Assembly (NCBI GenBank): GCA_001599715.1
Contig: BCHU01000002.1
Span: 1,302,001-1,366,000 of the forward strand
Source of the DNA: Phaeotremella fagi
Lineage: Eukaryota > Basidiomycota > Tremellomycetes > Tremellales > Phaeotremellaceae
Direction: 5' to 3'
Length of the DNA: 64,000 nt
The notes below the pieces were generated by a model. That model saw only the letters and a list, made by a program, of their open reading frames with translations. It did no database searches and was not told the origin of the DNA. The position numbers and the translations under genes are program-made. Below, one piece after another: positions 54,664-64,000 of the stretch. How positions within the stretch are numbered: the stretch's first letter is position 1; every line of letters begins with the position of its first letter.

Positions 54664-55524
54664 TCAAACAGATTCACCATAAGTCTTTGAGGTATAACAA
54701 GGGAGTTGTTCAGGAATAATTGATTCTCCTTCAATGTCGCTGTAGGTACGAGCGAAGATGTCGGACTGCACTGCCCAAGTGTGGTCGTCTTGTTGTACAA
54801 CAACGCCTCCCAAAGGGAATTGTTGTTCCGTAACAGCCGGGCCTTCGAAGCAAAAAGGTTGGGGAACATATAAAGCCTTGCAGATGATTTGTGCGTCTCT
54901 CATGACGGCACCAAAGGACTTGGAACCAGTTGACGACCCGGGAGCTGGTTTCATGATACCTTCAATGTAGGAGCGACTGGAACAGTATTGATCTTTGAGA
55001 TTGAGCTGCTCCATTGCAAATCGAAGAACTTCTTTGACCTCTGACAACTTGAGAGCGGTGGGATCTGGCGAGAAAGAGTGTACTTTAGCGACAAGGACTT
55101 CGGCTTGTTCGAGAGAAACTTCGTTGAGGATGATGACGCTCTCACCATCGTTTGGACAAGCCTGGTAGCAGCTATCGGTTGCGTTGAAGAAAACGATACC
55201 ACGATCCCCAATAAATTAGCCTTCCCAATCCAAAATAGGTTGACCAGCTTTTTCGTGGCCGTCTGGGAAAACGAGACTTTCGGCATCTGAAAGTTTACCG
55301 ACGGGCAAGAGGAATTTCTTTGTGGATGAAATTACGGATGCTCCTGTATCCAGAAGCGTTTGATTGATATCAGAAACTCTGATGAGGCTAACCGATCTTG
55401 TGGCTATGTCATATATCAGTAAAGACATCGGCGTCAAGGAAGACTTACAGGAAGTATCTGCGAGGTTCTTGGAATCTATGAAGTCGGGTGTTCCATAGGT
55501 GCTGTTGTCATCTTCCTTACCCAT
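54664..55524 (-). pseudogene. Two-exon gene of unknown function with one in-frame TAA
   Basis: Start MGKEDDNSTYGTPDFIDSKN at 55524. A 45-nt intron (donor after ADTSS, acceptor ATATGACATAG) is followed by INQTLLDTGASVISSTKKFL and KLSDAESLVFPDGHEKAGQP. LDWEG then runs into TAA at 55216-55218. The same frame continues at once FIGDRGIVFFNATDSCYQAC and stays open for about 185 codons: NEVSLEQAEVLVAKVHSFS, DQYCSSRSYIEGIMKPAPG, FGAVMRDAQIICKALYVPQP, DDHTWAVQSDIFARTYSDIE, ending at 54664. It therefore reads as one protein of about 270 residues broken by a single nonsense codon. No family was recognised. It lies beside the retroelement remnants. Confidence 0.62.
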
Positions 55525-56294
55525 GGTCTTATTGAAGTTGTTCAGTTATGAGTGGGCGGTGTATAAAAGTTGAAGGAGAAGCAAATAAGAAAAAAGAAAA
55601 AAGGTTTCCTCCTAAGACCTTGTCTTTTGTAAAGAAAAACTTGCCTTCTCGCTCAAAAAGTCGATCTTTGAAGAAAACAAAAAGGAGTGTGCTTTGTCCT
55701 TTGTTCCCTGACTTGCCTTGTGACATGAATACACCAGAGACAGACAGACTTTTGACCCCGAAGAGTGAATACTGTAGAGCAAATGAAAGGAAGATTGACC
55801 AAGTTCAACAGAACCCAAGGCGCTTAGATTTTAGCTCGTAAACCGGTTCTACCATCTCTTGTAACTTGAGGCTCGATTGAATATAGTTTCCGAAACCGTT
55901 TTTATAGCAAAGAAATCCCCAATAACTTACATTTATCATCACCAGCAGAAGACCTGCAATCAGTAAAAAGAACTATACGACCTAAAAGAATTCAAATACT
56001 TTACTTCGTCTATGTCCTCACCATAAGCCAAGAAAAAGGATCGTACTGTGAATTAGCCAGCATACTCCAAAGCTTTGTCACGAAGGACGAGAAGCTCTCC
56101 TTACGCTGGCTTGCAGTTTCTAAAACTCAATGTCAAAGAACAAGCACCAATCGTGGCGTGCCACCTTTTTCTTCAATACCTGCAAAACGGTTAAATCCGG
56201 AAACGAACGTTTTTCCATGAATAGTTGTTGATATGTAAATTGATTTCGAGTATCTTGTAACTGTTATCATATTTGATTAATTACTAATATCACC
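55525..56294. other. intergenic upstream of HAD phosphatase
   Basis: About 770 bp. A 97-codon basic ORF on the plus strand (55548-55841, MSGRCIKVEGEANKKKEKR) starts 23 bp from the start of the broken gene. It has no recognisable features and is not called as a gene. Nothing else was seen. Confidence 0.4.
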
Positions 56295-57346
56295 ATGACC
56301 ACTGAAGACATCACAGCATCTGCCTTCCTTTTCGATATGGATGGGACATTACTGGGTGAGATTCAAAAATTATAAATCATAGGTTATGAGCTAATGATTA
56401 TAAGATTCAACTCCAGCTGTTTTGGCTACTTGGGAATACTTTGCTCGGGAATATCATCTTGATTTGAAAGAGGTTTTGAGAAGTGAGACAAACGATCATC
56501 CTTGAAACAAATTACACTGATTGTACTTTCCTCCCAAAGCTTCCCATGGAGTTAGAACGATAGATAACATGCGACGCTGGTGTGGATTCACGGATGGGCC
56601 TGAGTTGATCGTGAGTATACTCTATGCTGTTCAATTGGAGCTAATTTTAAGGCCGCCGTCAATTTATTCGAATCAATGATCGTTACGGAAGCACAACGTT
56701 TGCAGAATGAGGGGAAATCAGGATTGGAAATTCTTCCGGGTGTTCGAGATCTTTTAAACGAGGTAAATCGATCATAAAAACGTTGGACTTACATTTGATT
56801 AGCTTAATACGTCAACGACGCCAGTATGGGCTGTAGTGACTTCTGGTAAGATTTTCACCCTCTCTTAGCTGGCGAAAAAAGGCTTACATGCATTATGTTA
56901 GCGACTTCTATTTACGCCAAAGCTGCTTTGCCCACTGCCGGAATCTTGACCCCTCCGAGACTCATCACCGCAGATGATGTGACGAAAGGAAAACCTAACC
57001 CAGAACCATATCTAACAGGTGCAGCTCAATTGGATATCGATATTACTAAATGTGGGTTGTCAGACAGTACTAAGGAGTTGACTAAATCTTTTGCAGGCAT
57101 TGTCGTTGAGGATGCTCCGTCTGGAATTAAATCTGGGATAGCGTCTGGCGCCAGAGTGTTGGCGGTCTGTACCAGTCATCCACGAGATGAGATTTCAGGG
57201 CTAGGAGCAACTTGGGTCGTCAAGGATCTGTCCAGGTTCGTCATTCACATCTAGCACATTCGTGATGATCTTGCTGACCCATCTGTTACAGAGTCAAGGC
57301 TGAAGTGAAGGAGGGTGTGATCCATCTCACGATAGACGAAAGTTAG
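56295..57346 (+). CDS. HAD-superfamily phosphatase (DOG/GPP-like)
   Basis: Small-molecule phosphatase of the haloacid dehalogenase fold, related to yeast 2-deoxyglucose-6-phosphate and glycerol-3-phosphate phosphatases. Start MTTEDITASAFLFDMDGTLL at 56295 carries motif I DMDGT, with the aspartate pair completed after an intron (LLDSTPAVLATWEYF). The cap domain contains SHGVRTIDNMRRWCGF and GLEILPGVRDLL. Motif II is PVWAVVTSAT, motif III lysine is DVTKGKPNPEPYL, and motif IV is AGIVVEDAPSGIKSGIASGA. It ends KEGVIHLTIDES at 57346. All catalytic residues are present; the substrate is not determined by sequence. Confidence 0.9.
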
Positions 57347-57460
57347 ACATAGTGACCCATACTTCGTTACATTTTACAATATCATAAGAATAATCTTAAT
57401 CTAGCCCAGACAATCCTTCAGGTGAGATACGAATCGTCACATCTTACATGGCGACGGCAA

Positions 57461-58503
57461 TTATCCCATACTTCCAAGCACTTTGAAAGCGAGTGCACGT
57501 AAGATCTAACATGATTAGCTAAAGCAAATGCTGGGCTTAACTTACCTCTGCTTTTTGACTGGATCCCAAACCCGAAAAAACTTGAGCTACACTTTTGCCT
57601 TTGGCATCTCTGATTGCCCCCAAACGATTGCCTGCGAAACCTGGAGGATTATTAGATTGGCGAATCGAAAATGTGTTAGAACATACCTCCAGCAACGGCA
57701 CCTGGGACGTTGGCAATAACATAACCTAGAGCTGCTCCCGAAGCACCTCCCACCCAAGACCACCATGGCCGAACATGAGCAACTTCTGGAGCCAACCTTT
57801 CTTGTTAGTACTGGAACTAGGTGTCAACTCACATCTCTTCAAATACATCTCCAAAAACATTGTTGGGGTCCGGTCGCGGATGAGCACCTCCTGCACCTCC
57901 TGCAGCCGTTCCAGATCCAGTGGCATTTTGGAAAAAACTTGAAAAGTTTTCAAAGAATGAACTACTGGCTTGATCTTGCTCGAATTCGGAAGCTCCATCG
58001 TCTGTGAAGGCAGAAGGTGGTCTTGAACGAAACAATGAGTCGTATTCAGCTCTTCGGGACGGATCAGAAAGGACATAGTATGCGTCTGCTACCGCTTGCT
58101 ATCGACCAAAAGATTAATGAGTGACATCATGCTGATGAGGAAGATAGAAACGTACGAATCTCTCTGTGGCCTTACGACGTTCTTGAGGTGTAGCTTTTTG
58201 AGGAAGTCTGTCTGGATGAGTTTTCAAGGATTCTCTTTTGTAAGCAGCACGAATGTCATCACTGATCAAAGGAAGTAAGTAAGTGTCTATAAGAGTATTG
58301 GGTAACTTACGCGGTAGCTGTGACAGGAACGTTCTAAGAGACAGAAGTAGGAAAAGTCACAAATCAGATTATATCTATGGAGAAAGGGACGTTACAACTC
58401 ACGAGCAGAGAGTAGTACTGATACAAGGGAAGAGATTGTCAGCAGTGGAAGAGGTTGGATGAAGCAAACCGGGTTGTTAACTCACTTGAGGTAAGCTAGC
58501 CAT
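57461..58503 (-). CDS. J-domain (DnaJ) co-chaperone with Gly-rich C-terminal segment
   Basis: Start MASLPQ at 58503, with the J domain split over several small exons. It includes DDIRAAYKRESLKTHPDRLP with the HPD motif and FQAVADAYYVLSDPSRRAEY. A disordered SSSFFENFSSFFQNATGSG region and GGAGGAHPRPDPNNVFGDVF follow. After an intron comes a hydrophobic Gly/Ala segment (WVGGASGAALGYVIANVPGA, VAGGMFAGNRLGAIRD) reminiscent of a glycine zipper that may insert into a membrane. It ends LRALAFKVLGSMG at 57461. It stimulates Hsp70 by family rule; the partner and compartment are unknown. It is divergent from SMN. Confidence 0.85.
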
Positions 58504-58825
58504 TTGATAGAGTAGTGATAGTGATAGTGATAGTGATAAAGGTGATGGTAGTTGTTATAAGTAGTAGTGGTAGTGGTAGTGGTAGTGGTAGTAGTAGTAG
58601 TAGTTTATCTCTTTCTCGGTGTCCAGTGTCTGTGTTTGTTGTTGTCTGTGACGTAGCTTGAGTGGCAACTAAATGATCGCCACGTGGTAACTCACTTCCA
58701 ATCACTTTTCTAATTTCTTGCTTTTACTTTCACTTTGATTGCTCGTCTTCATCTTGCTCTTCTCGCATACTCCCATAGACATAAATACATATATACACTT
58801 CCTTCATCTTCTTCCATTCTCGTTA
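58504..58825. promoter_or_regulatory. J-protein / SMN divergent promoter with microsatellites and E-box
   Basis: A 322-bp promoter. It holds GTGATA repeats (58512-58540) and GTGGTA/GTA repeats (58562-58605) near the J-protein start, and CCACGTGG at 58680-58687. Confidence 0.6.
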
Positions 58826-59855
58826 ATGTCCTCACCATCTATTCCTGCTGATAATAATGCTCAACTTGAACAAGAGGAACAATTCTCAAACTCAAATTCA
58901 AACGACTACCAAGATATGAGTATTGATTCAGAAGTTGAGGGTTTCATCAAATTACCATTGCCAGAGATACACATCGCTTTTGGTAACGACAAAGGTGGTG
59001 CTTGGGATGACAAGGAGCTCATCAATGCGTATGATGCAGCAATGGAGGAGTTTCACGTATGTGGACCTTTTTAACATCTTACAAAATACTGATTTTATGG
59101 CTCCCATCAGTTATTGAATCCAGGTCCGGGATCTTGGCTGGACAAAGCAACGGCTGCTATGGCAATTGGGAGGGCGTTTCCTGGTGCTACTGCTAAAAAT
59201 TCTACGTAAGTTGAGAAGGAATAATGCAAAACGTAAATGCTGATCACTTTCGTTTAGATGGTATACAGCTTCTCTACCTACACCTCCCGAAGAATCATCT
59301 TCGAATCTGCCGCTTTCCTCATCGTCTACACCAACCATCACAAAGACACGACGAGATCAAGTAAAAAAGATTAAATCAGTTAATCCATACGCTTCAAAAT
59401 CAGTAGTGGTATCTAGATACGCCTCATCTTCTCGAAAAAAAGCTAGTTCACCAGTATATACTCCACCGTCTCCACCAAATGATACACCTCCAGTGTCTAC
59501 AGATTACGATCTTCATCAGTGGAATGGCCAAACTACCTCCACACAACAGCAAGATGCAGCATTCCCGACCGGTACCGACAAACCTTCTGAGGTCGTGGAC
59601 AGTCAAGATCCCTCACATCAAAACGAAATAGGAGTTTTTCCTTCTCCTGGAAGTAAATGGCATGGTGCTCAATCGGTAACTTCAGATGACGCTCTCTCGT
59701 ATGCTATGAACGCACAATATTGGGCAGGATACTGGATGGGTGTTGCTAGGGCGACATCGACCGTTCCGACAACACAGCCATCAGACGCAACAAAAAGGTC
59801 GAATGTAATAATAACGAAGAAACAATTTGGTGGGCCATCTGGGTTGAAACGATAA
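58826..59855 (+). CDS. SMN1: SMN (survival motor neuron) homologue without Tudor domain
   Basis: Core of the SMN complex, which assembles Sm rings on snRNAs. Start MSSPSIPADNNAQ at 58826. The Gemin2-binding helix reads AWDDKELINAYDAAMEEFHL and matches the WDDxxLxxAyd..l..F block. The C-terminal YG box reads YAMNAQYWAGYWMGVARA and matches the self-associating WYxxGYxxG motif. Between them is a disordered Ser/Thr/Pro region (SPVYTPPSPPNDTPPVSTDY) with no Tudor domain, as in fission-yeast Smn1. It ends KKQFGGPSGLKR at 59855, with two introns. The identity rests on these two short motifs in the right order. Confidence 0.8.
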
Positions 59856-59910
59856 CATGATACTGTAGAAATATTTCGACTTGATGTAAATTATCGCATG
59901 TTTCTATCAT

Positions 59911-61099
59911 CTAACCTAAAACTCTTCCAATGCTATTACGTACGAGTCCACCAACGACCTGCCCACCGATACCGCCAAAGCCAAAGCCAAGTAGGTTGCC
60001 GTTCGAAGCGACGGATGAAGCCCAACGAGTTTGAGCATCCCGATCAGCATAGCTATGCTTGTCAATCAAAGTTCGACAAGGGCGTGGTCTACTCACTAGA
60101 ATCCAACCACATTGGAGAGATTGAAAACTAAAGCGAGTACCACGATAGGTAAGAACCTTTCGAAAATCAGTACACGGTAAAATCTCGACTTTTAAACTCA
60201 CGATACACCCCATTTAAAGAGCGAGACGAAGAAAAGAGCTAACCATCCAAGGGTATAAGCGTACAAACCGAGCTATTTCATGTCAGCACTTGTATCATCC
60301 AAACAACCTTGAACTGACCCAAAACATTCTAAAACGTAGGTCAGTACGATGACATGGAGACATGGAAGACTTTGAGAGAACTCACTTTGCATCGACGGCG
60401 TTAGCTGGTCGAGAAGGCTGATAACATCAACATGGAATGCAAATAGTCGACTCACATCACGAGATTCAAACACCCAAGAGCTCTCTCCTTCCTCGTCTAC
60501 TTCGTTCCAGTAGCGTAAGCCAACGAGAACACGTCCCGCAATGTTCTGGAGAAGTCAGATCGACTATGATTGACAGGGTTTTGAGACGTACCCTGGTGTT
60601 CCAGAAGTCCAGCGACAAAAGTACGACAACAACTACGATCTGAGTAGATTTTGGATCAGAAATCATCATCTTTGTTTTTGTTTAAGACGTACACTGAGAA
60701 CGTAGTTGTCAGTAACTGTGAAGTATACATCAGTTCTCCATCGTGATAGAATAAAGTAAATAACATACACAGTCCGCAGAGGACATAAACAGCAATAGCT
60801 GCTGAACGGAACAAGTAGAAGACAGCGAGTGCTACAGGATGAGATGAAGCTTTGAGGATACCTGCCTGTAAGATGTGTTAGTCATGAGTATTCGAGATAA
60901 GTTAATGCCAGGGACAACATACAATACTACTATCTTCACCAGATCCATGACCACTGCCAGCAGTTCCAGGGACCAGAACGACTGGTTGTCGATTGGAGTT
61001 GGAAGAGTTATTAGAGCCTTGCCCGATGTTACCTCTTGGGAAAGATGATTCGTCGTCAGCTTCTATGGTACCAGAGAGAAGTGGTGCTGAGGAAGCCAT
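59911..61099 (-). CDS. TVP23: Golgi membrane protein Tvp23
   Basis: TVP23 is a late-Golgi/trans-Golgi multispan protein. Start [19 protein letters not shown] at 61099. The conserved DUF846 body, assembled over short exons, reads [92 protein letters not shown], then [20 protein letters not shown]. The C-terminus [16 protein letters not shown] ends at 59911. Four membrane spans and the RNIxGRxLVGLRWWN-type block are diagnostic. Confidence 0.92.
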
Positions 61100-61337
61100 G
61101 ATGGTAGGGCTATTATTTTGATTGAGCAAAGATGAAGAAACGATAGGAAGATAGAGAAGGAATTAGTTGTTCAACCATCTATGATTAGTGACTTTACCTT
61201 TACGCGTGGCGTGGCACATACTGCTTCTGACGCATGTCGAGGAATGTAGATATCGCATACCGTGATTACTATTTACAACTCTACAGGGGGTATATACAAT
61301 GCTATAATATGGATCCAAATCTAGTATGTCATGACTC

Positions 61338-62536
61338 TCAATCTTTCGATGATTTTTTACTCCTCTTCATCTCCTTTCTCGCTTTCTTTTCCTCTTTTTC
61401 TCGCTGCTTCACAGCTTTCGCTTCCGCTTTTCTAGCTTTTCTCTCTTCCTTACTCTCCTTCTCCTTACTTTTCTTCCTCGGTCCTTCGTCTGATGAAGGC
61501 GACGAGACGACTTCCTCGTCGACGACAGAATCTTCTTCTGTTCTCTTTCGCTTGGATTTCTTCGTAACTTCCCCAATTCCATCTTGGACCACGTCCCCAT
61601 CGTCACCTCCCAAATCAACAATTTCAACGTCTTCATCCTTAAAATCAACTTTGACACCTTCGAAAGCTACTCCTCCAATCAATTTCTTGGGTATATCCTC
61701 CAACAAAGCTTGTGTTCGAGCGGTCAATTCCGGACTCGAAGTTTCCCCATTTGTTGAGACACCACTAGCAGCTTGTCTGGCGAGCATTTTCTCCCTTAAT
61801 TTTTGACGGAAATAATCCCCTACAGAGACGGTTGACGTAGAAACAACCTCCTCAGCTTCTCTTTGAGGAACACTACTATCGGAAATGATTTCGTTTGGTG
61901 TCGGAGGTTCAGACGATGATGGAGACTGGAGAGCAGGCGAAGGTGAAGACGGTAGAGATGCAACTGGGACCCCTAGAATCTCTGCCAATGCGGCAGGCGA
62001 TGCTGACGCCAATCTCTTGGAATTGAGATGTTTACGCCTTGAACTGGAGAAGACAGACATCAGCCAAACTCATGAAATCAAGTTGAGATGATAACTCACG
62101 CTATTCGATTTGGTACGGGACTTGCTGAACCAGATGCAATAGGATCCGCGACGACCTCTGGAGCAGGTGACGGGGAAGCACTAGCGGCAGCCAACCTTTT
62201 GAGAACATCCTCCAAACCTCTCCCAGCCTGACCAGCTCCTGAACTGAGCTCTTCACCTTCTTTCTTAGCTCGTCCAACACCGATCCCTGAGTTGTCCAAC
62301 TTTCTGGCCACAGCGATATGATTAGGATTACCAGATAGATCTGAACCTCCTATACCAGATTTGTCTGTCCAACCAAGTGAGGTCATGTGCTTGTAAGAAA
62401 ATCGAGTAGAGTCATTGGACCAAGTGAGATTTCTGGGATCATGACCAATTCGTTCTGAACGGTAACAGCGTCAGTAAGGAAGCGAGGAAGACAATTTAAA
62501 CAGCTTACGTTTCACTTTACGCTCTGAAAGGCCCAT
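61338..62536 (-). CDS. PXR1: Pxr1/PinX1-like G-patch ribosome-biogenesis protein
   Basis: Nucleolar G-patch cofactor for the Prp43 helicase in rRNA and snoRNA processing. Start MGLSERKVK at 62536. After an intron it reads RIGHDPRNLTWSNDSTRF, SYKHMTSLGWTDKSGIGGSD and LSGNPNHIAVARKLDNSGIG, the Pxr1 N-terminal block with its G-patch. The middle is Ala/Ser/Pro-rich (RLAAASASPSPAPEVVADP). The C-terminus is acidic then strongly basic (KKSKEKESKEERKARKAEAK), ending at 61338, as expected for a nucleolar protein. It is divergent from NSA2 over about 280 bp. Confidence 0.9.
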
Positions 62537-62816
62537 TATGTGTGCTGTTGATTTTAGTTAGTGTCTTGAATTATAAGTGTAGGAGCAAGAATAAGAGAAT
62601 GTAAGTACGAAGTATGGTAGGTGGTGTCTAGTTAAAATTTACGCTTTGACGGAATCAAATTTTTGGCTGAAATTTTGATAAGATATGGTTAAGACTCTCC
62701 TGCCATTTATCGATTCATTTCTACAATCTCCATTTATATAGTAAATTATATAAATCCTTCGACTCAATCCACACTGATATAAGTACCTATATACTACAAA
62801 GTATACTGTCTGTAAA
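62537..62816. promoter_or_regulatory. PXR1 / NSA2 divergent ribosome-biogenesis promoter
   Basis: 280 bp with three AAATTT-centred A/T elements (TTAAAATTTACG, TCAAATTTTTGG, TGAAATTTTGAT at about 62633-62679). They resemble the RRPE element of ribosome-biogenesis promoters. No PAC GATGAG element was seen. Confidence 0.45.
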
Positions 62817-64000
62817 ATGGTATGTCTCTAACATCTGCTCCGAATTGTTTGGTGGCTGACCTTCTTTCCTCAACCCTTTTAGCCTCAAGTTCGTTGATTT
62901 CGTCTCCGTCTTTCACCTTGTCCACTAACCTTTTAAACAGAATGAGTATATGGAAGAGCATCGTAAACGTCATGGTCGTAGACTAGATCATGAGGAGAGA
63001 AAGTAAATTGTTTCTATCGTTTGGATGAGGTGGTGTTTACTGATCGTATGACAGACGCAAGAGAGCAGCCCGTGAAGTTCACAAGGCTTCCGCTGATACT
63101 CAGAAGATGTTTGGTCACAAGGCTAAACTGCATCATGCTAAGAGACACGCAGAGAAGGTTCAATTGAAAAAGACTTTGAAAGCTCATGACGAGAGAAACG
63201 TCAAACAAAAGGACGATGGAGCAGTCAAGGAAGGAGCTTTACCCACTTATTTGTTGGACAGAGAGGGGCAAAAGGTGAGTTGCCATCCATCGTAGAAAAT
63301 CGAAACTCTGCTTACATGGACTCAGGATGCCAAAGCATTATCTTCAGCTATCAAAGACCGCAGAAAGGATCGTGCCGCAAAATACTCTGTTCCTTTACCC
63401 AAAGTCCGAGGAATTGCAGAAGAAGAGATGTTCAAGGTGCTCAAGACTGGTAAACACAAGGGAAAGAGTTGGAAGAGAATGGTCAACAAAGCTACATTTG
63501 TCGGAGAGAATTTCACGAGAAAGCCTGTAAAGATGGAGGTGAGTCTAAGAACAGAAGCGATTCAGAAAGTTACTCATTGTTTTTTTAGCGATTCATCCGA
63601 CCTATGGGTTTAGTGAGTACACTTTGAGGTTGCTCTTCTTTCGTTTATTAACTTTCTTCAGCGAATGACAAAAGCCAACGTATCTCATCGTAAGCATTCA
63701 TATCTCAATCGACAGTGTAGTGATTGACATTCCATGCAGCCGAATTGAAAGCTACCTTCCAACTTCCTATCCTTGGTGTCAAGAAGAATCCACAATCCCC
63801 TCTTTACACTTCCCTTGGTGCGTACCTTCTCTGACCAAAAGGCACATTAAGCTAACAGATCACTAGGTGTCTTGACAAAAGGTACTATCATTGAAGTCAA
63901 CGTCAGTGAGTTGGGTATGGTTACCACGGGTGGAAAAGTGGTGTGGTCGAGTGAGTACCATACAGCAAGCGCTTTGATCATCATTGACGTTCAATAGAAT
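62817..64000 (+). CDS. NSA2: Nsa2 pre-60S ribosome assembly factor (partial, right edge)
   Basis: Nsa2 acts in late nuclear 60S maturation and is an eS8-like protein. The start codon ATG (62817-62819) is directly followed by a GT donor, so the first coding exon is the ATG alone. Exon 2 (from 62941) reads [20 protein letters not shown]. Family blocks follow: [100 protein letters not shown] and [20 protein letters not shown]. The last base group in the window is the start of the next exon after GGKVVWS. It is otherwise full-length in register with yeast and human Nsa2, apart from the missing PQ after Met. Confidence 0.95.

Noticed and set aside
55548..55841. 97-codon basic ORF divergent from the broken gene
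   Set aside because: Starts 23 bp from the other start with no promoter space, and has no protein features beyond Lys/Arg content.

Overview
This window looks like a gene-dense segment of a nuclear chromosome from a basidiomycete yeast, most likely a Tremellomycete of the Cryptococcus/Kwoniella kind. The grounds are: genes broken by many short introns (about 45-70 nt) with GTRAGT-like donors; tightly packed divergent and convergent gene pairs; and a gene set that fits this group (alternative oxidase, fungal heterotrimeric G-alpha, Erf2, an SMN protein with no Tudor domain, an MBD4-type glycosylase). No tRNA, rRNA or CRISPR was seen. Products were assigned by reading conserved motifs; no database search was run. 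Splice junctions were placed by eye from GT/AG sites and reading frame.

Layout. 1-3.5 kb: ZPR1 (cut by the left edge) and a TBC-domain protein. 4.0-8.3 kb: a tandem pair of single-pass membrane proteins. The second has an in-frame TGA just after its transmembrane segment, yet the tail after it is still open and resembles the first copy. 8.8-10.4 kb: a G-protein alpha subunit with a long upstream region. 12.5-18.1 kb: an SGNH/PC-esterase-like protein with a 9-nt microexon, then a glutamate carboxypeptidase II-like M28 peptidase. 18.3-21.9 kb: divergent ERF2 palmitoyltransferase and TRAP-alpha. 22.7-24.3 kb: AOX1. 24.7-29.0 kb: a Q/P-rich unknown protein and an MBD4-like DNA glycosylase. 29.7-34.6 kb: an RRM protein divergent from DUG1. 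34.7-41.2 kb: an Oca-type atypical phosphatase and a long disordered protein ending in an MDR domain. 41.4-49.0 kb: an acidic membrane protein, kinesin-8 (KIP3) and a Baeyer-Villiger-type flavin monooxygenase.

50.7-54.4 kb is different: AT-rich, with no intact gene, and made of degenerate LTR-retroelement pieces. These include LTR-like units with TGTC...GACA or TTACA ends, a short protease-like remnant, nested and inverted copies, and tandem repeats. Next to it is a two-exon gene of unknown function carrying one in-frame TAA (54.7-55.5 kb).

56.3-64.0 kb is a housekeeping block: a HAD phosphatase, a J-domain protein, SMN, TVP23, PXR1 and NSA2 (cut by the right edge). PXR1 and NSA2 are two ribosome-biogenesis genes sharing one divergent promoter. 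SMN shares a promoter with the J-protein. The E-box CCACGTGG occurs in the SMN/J-protein and the TRAP-alpha/ERF2 promoters.

The most notable points are the interrupted but apparently preserved tail of the second membrane paralogue, the microexons (9 nt, 18 nt, an ATG-only exon and a possible 4-nt exon), the MBD4-like glycosylase, the pseudoenzyme-like TBC and Oca proteins, and the nested/inverted LTR region beside a recently broken gene.
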